DNA of 64,000 bases. It comes from Anastatus disparis. Taxonomy: Eukaryota; Arthropoda; Insecta; Hymenoptera; Eupelmidae. Positions within the stretch are counted from its first letter, which is position 1. Each line of letters opens with the position of its first letter. The DNA is taken from assembly GCA_017163975.1 (NCBI GenBank), contig JAFFSR010000220.1:11240001-11304000 (forward strand). Direction: 5' to 3'. Position numbers and translations under genes: made by a program. The notes beneath the pieces were generated by a model, which saw only the letters and a list, made by a program, of their open reading frames with translations, searched no databases and was not told where the DNA came from. Positions 62,792-64,000 of the stretch are shown here, one piece after another.

Positions 62792-64000
62792 AAACCAACG
62801 ATTAGGTTGCCAAATTGCACCCATTTTTTTTTTTTTTTTTTAAGTTAATAGCTGTTGTAAGTTGCATTTTTATAATTGAAATTAAAGAACAATTTATAAT
62901 AGAAAAAATAATATTCAAAAAATAAAAAAACAGCTTGTTCTGAAAAACCAGTTGCACGCAAATCATAATTTTTGAGAGTTCGTAAAAGTAAAAAAAAAAT
63001 AATTAAAGAAACTGTTTATTAATTTATGAATATTTAATTTTTAAAAAATCTATAGCTTATTTATTTAAATCATCTGAAATTTTAAATGAGTATTATAATT
63101 TTCTATTCATTTAAACGTGAAGCATCAAGCTGATATGAGCTTGAATTTCAATTGATAAATTAAATACAAAACATTGTAATTAATTTTCTCTCAAGTGCAG
63201 TACACATAATTAATAAAAGGAGAAGAAAAAAAATTTATTTTTCGCTTTAATTCCTGAAGAGTATTGAAGCTTTCATTTTTATCAATCACTGCAACTCGTT
63301 TCTTTAATTGAAATCCCTTTTACAATTAATTGCGAATCAGAAATGAAAAATAATTAAAAGCTCAGTAATGCGTTACATTATACGGCTCATTATGCAAATA
63401 ACTTTTCCTTGCGCTTTTCTCTTATATGCGCTTTAGTCGCTTTTGTTTCAATTTTTCTTCGTTTCTTTTTCTCCTTCTATATTTTTTATTCTTATTTTTA
63501 AACTTTCTCGACGTTTTGCAATTTACATAAGCATGAATTCTTTTGTAGGTTGAAAAAGCAAAACTTATTTATCCTACACCTTTAAAAAAAATTGAAATAA
63601 GGCACGTTTAAAAATAAAATTGCTTCCTCCGTTCATGTAGAGAAAGAAAGATGCAGATAAATAAAAACTCTCCTCTTTAGTTCTTTTTTATGTTTTTACT
63701 TACTTTTATGTATCGGGAAGTTACTGACTTGAATTAAATTCGAGCGAATGCGTATATATTTCTTCATTGCATTATTTCTTTAGTTAATTTAACCGTGAAT
63801 TGATACTATAGAATTTTAATTATTAAATAATTAAATCTATGAAAATTATTCAAATTAATTTTGTAGATTTGATTCTTTATTTGTAAAATGCAACGAACTT
63901 TCATAAAAATTTTTATCGATATCGATTTTTAACGTTTTGTTTAAACGACTTTAGAGCTCTGATCGACCACCATTTTTAAAATATTTTTTCAATTTTATAA

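Larger units (their letters stand above)
58409..64000 (-). other. Intron upstream of the SUEL exon (partial)
   Basis: The acceptor AG is at 58410-58409; the donor lies beyond the window or was not recognised. The previous exon should end with a single T (Tyr codon) and should carry the first SUEL domain; I searched by eye for such an exon in this stretch and found none. It holds a 158-bp direct duplication (58779/58995), a GA tract at 60260-60280 and one SINE (about 62592-62791). The rest is AT-rich with no recognisable gene. Confidence 0.6.

Noticed and set aside
1..64000. CRISPR arrays, bacterial operons, rRNA genes
   Set aside because: No short direct repeats with regular unique spacers, no ribosomal RNA core sequences, and intron-exon structure shows a eukaryote.

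Overview
The window is strongly AT-rich eukaryotic (animal) DNA, dominated by introns and repeats. Three small exons on the minus strand, joined by consensus splice sites in matching phase, identify the host gene. It encodes a protein with a SUEL/galactose-binding-lectin domain that best fits the EVA-1 (EVA1C) family. The style of the protein, the intron repeats and the repeat families suggest an insect, possibly a hymenopteran; that assignment is inference.

Host gene, read right to left on the minus strand. An exon at 58408-58259 holds the first half of a SUEL domain. A 4.25 kb intron follows, then an exon at 54008-53865 with the second half. An intron of about 44.5 kb follows, then an exon at 9410-9162 with an acidic, Ser/Pro-rich stalk. 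All three introns that I can phase are phase 1. The upstream exons (signal peptide, probable first SUEL domain) and the downstream exons (membrane segment, cytoplasmic tail) are not visible and probably lie outside the window.

The giant intron carries nearly everything else. The standout is a nearly intact Penelope-like retroelement (32327-35468, plus strand). It has 271-bp terminal direct repeats that differ at one base, hammerhead-like ribozyme folds in both repeats, a reverse transcriptase with YVDD, a C-terminal GIY-YIG endonuclease, a 17-bp target duplication and an 11-bp snap-back palindrome at its 5' edge. Its reading frame is broken twice, each time by what looks like one extra base in a homopolymer. 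It sits inside an older array of ~165-bp tandem units that ends in a (CA)n tract and a palindromic end.

Other repeats: eight copies of one tRNA-derived SINE (five plus, three minus; 6.0, 9.6, 14.0, 15.9, 21.7, 40.2, 41.9 and 62.7 kb); two almost identical 230-bp TA-flanked MITEs (9.9 and 16.2 kb); a 173-bp palindromic element (11.5 kb); a complex fold-back cluster (8.0-8.9 kb); a 517-bp element with TACAC...GTGTA ends (19.2 kb); and assorted microsatellites and local duplications. Most other open frames are low-complexity, T/A-rich chance frames.
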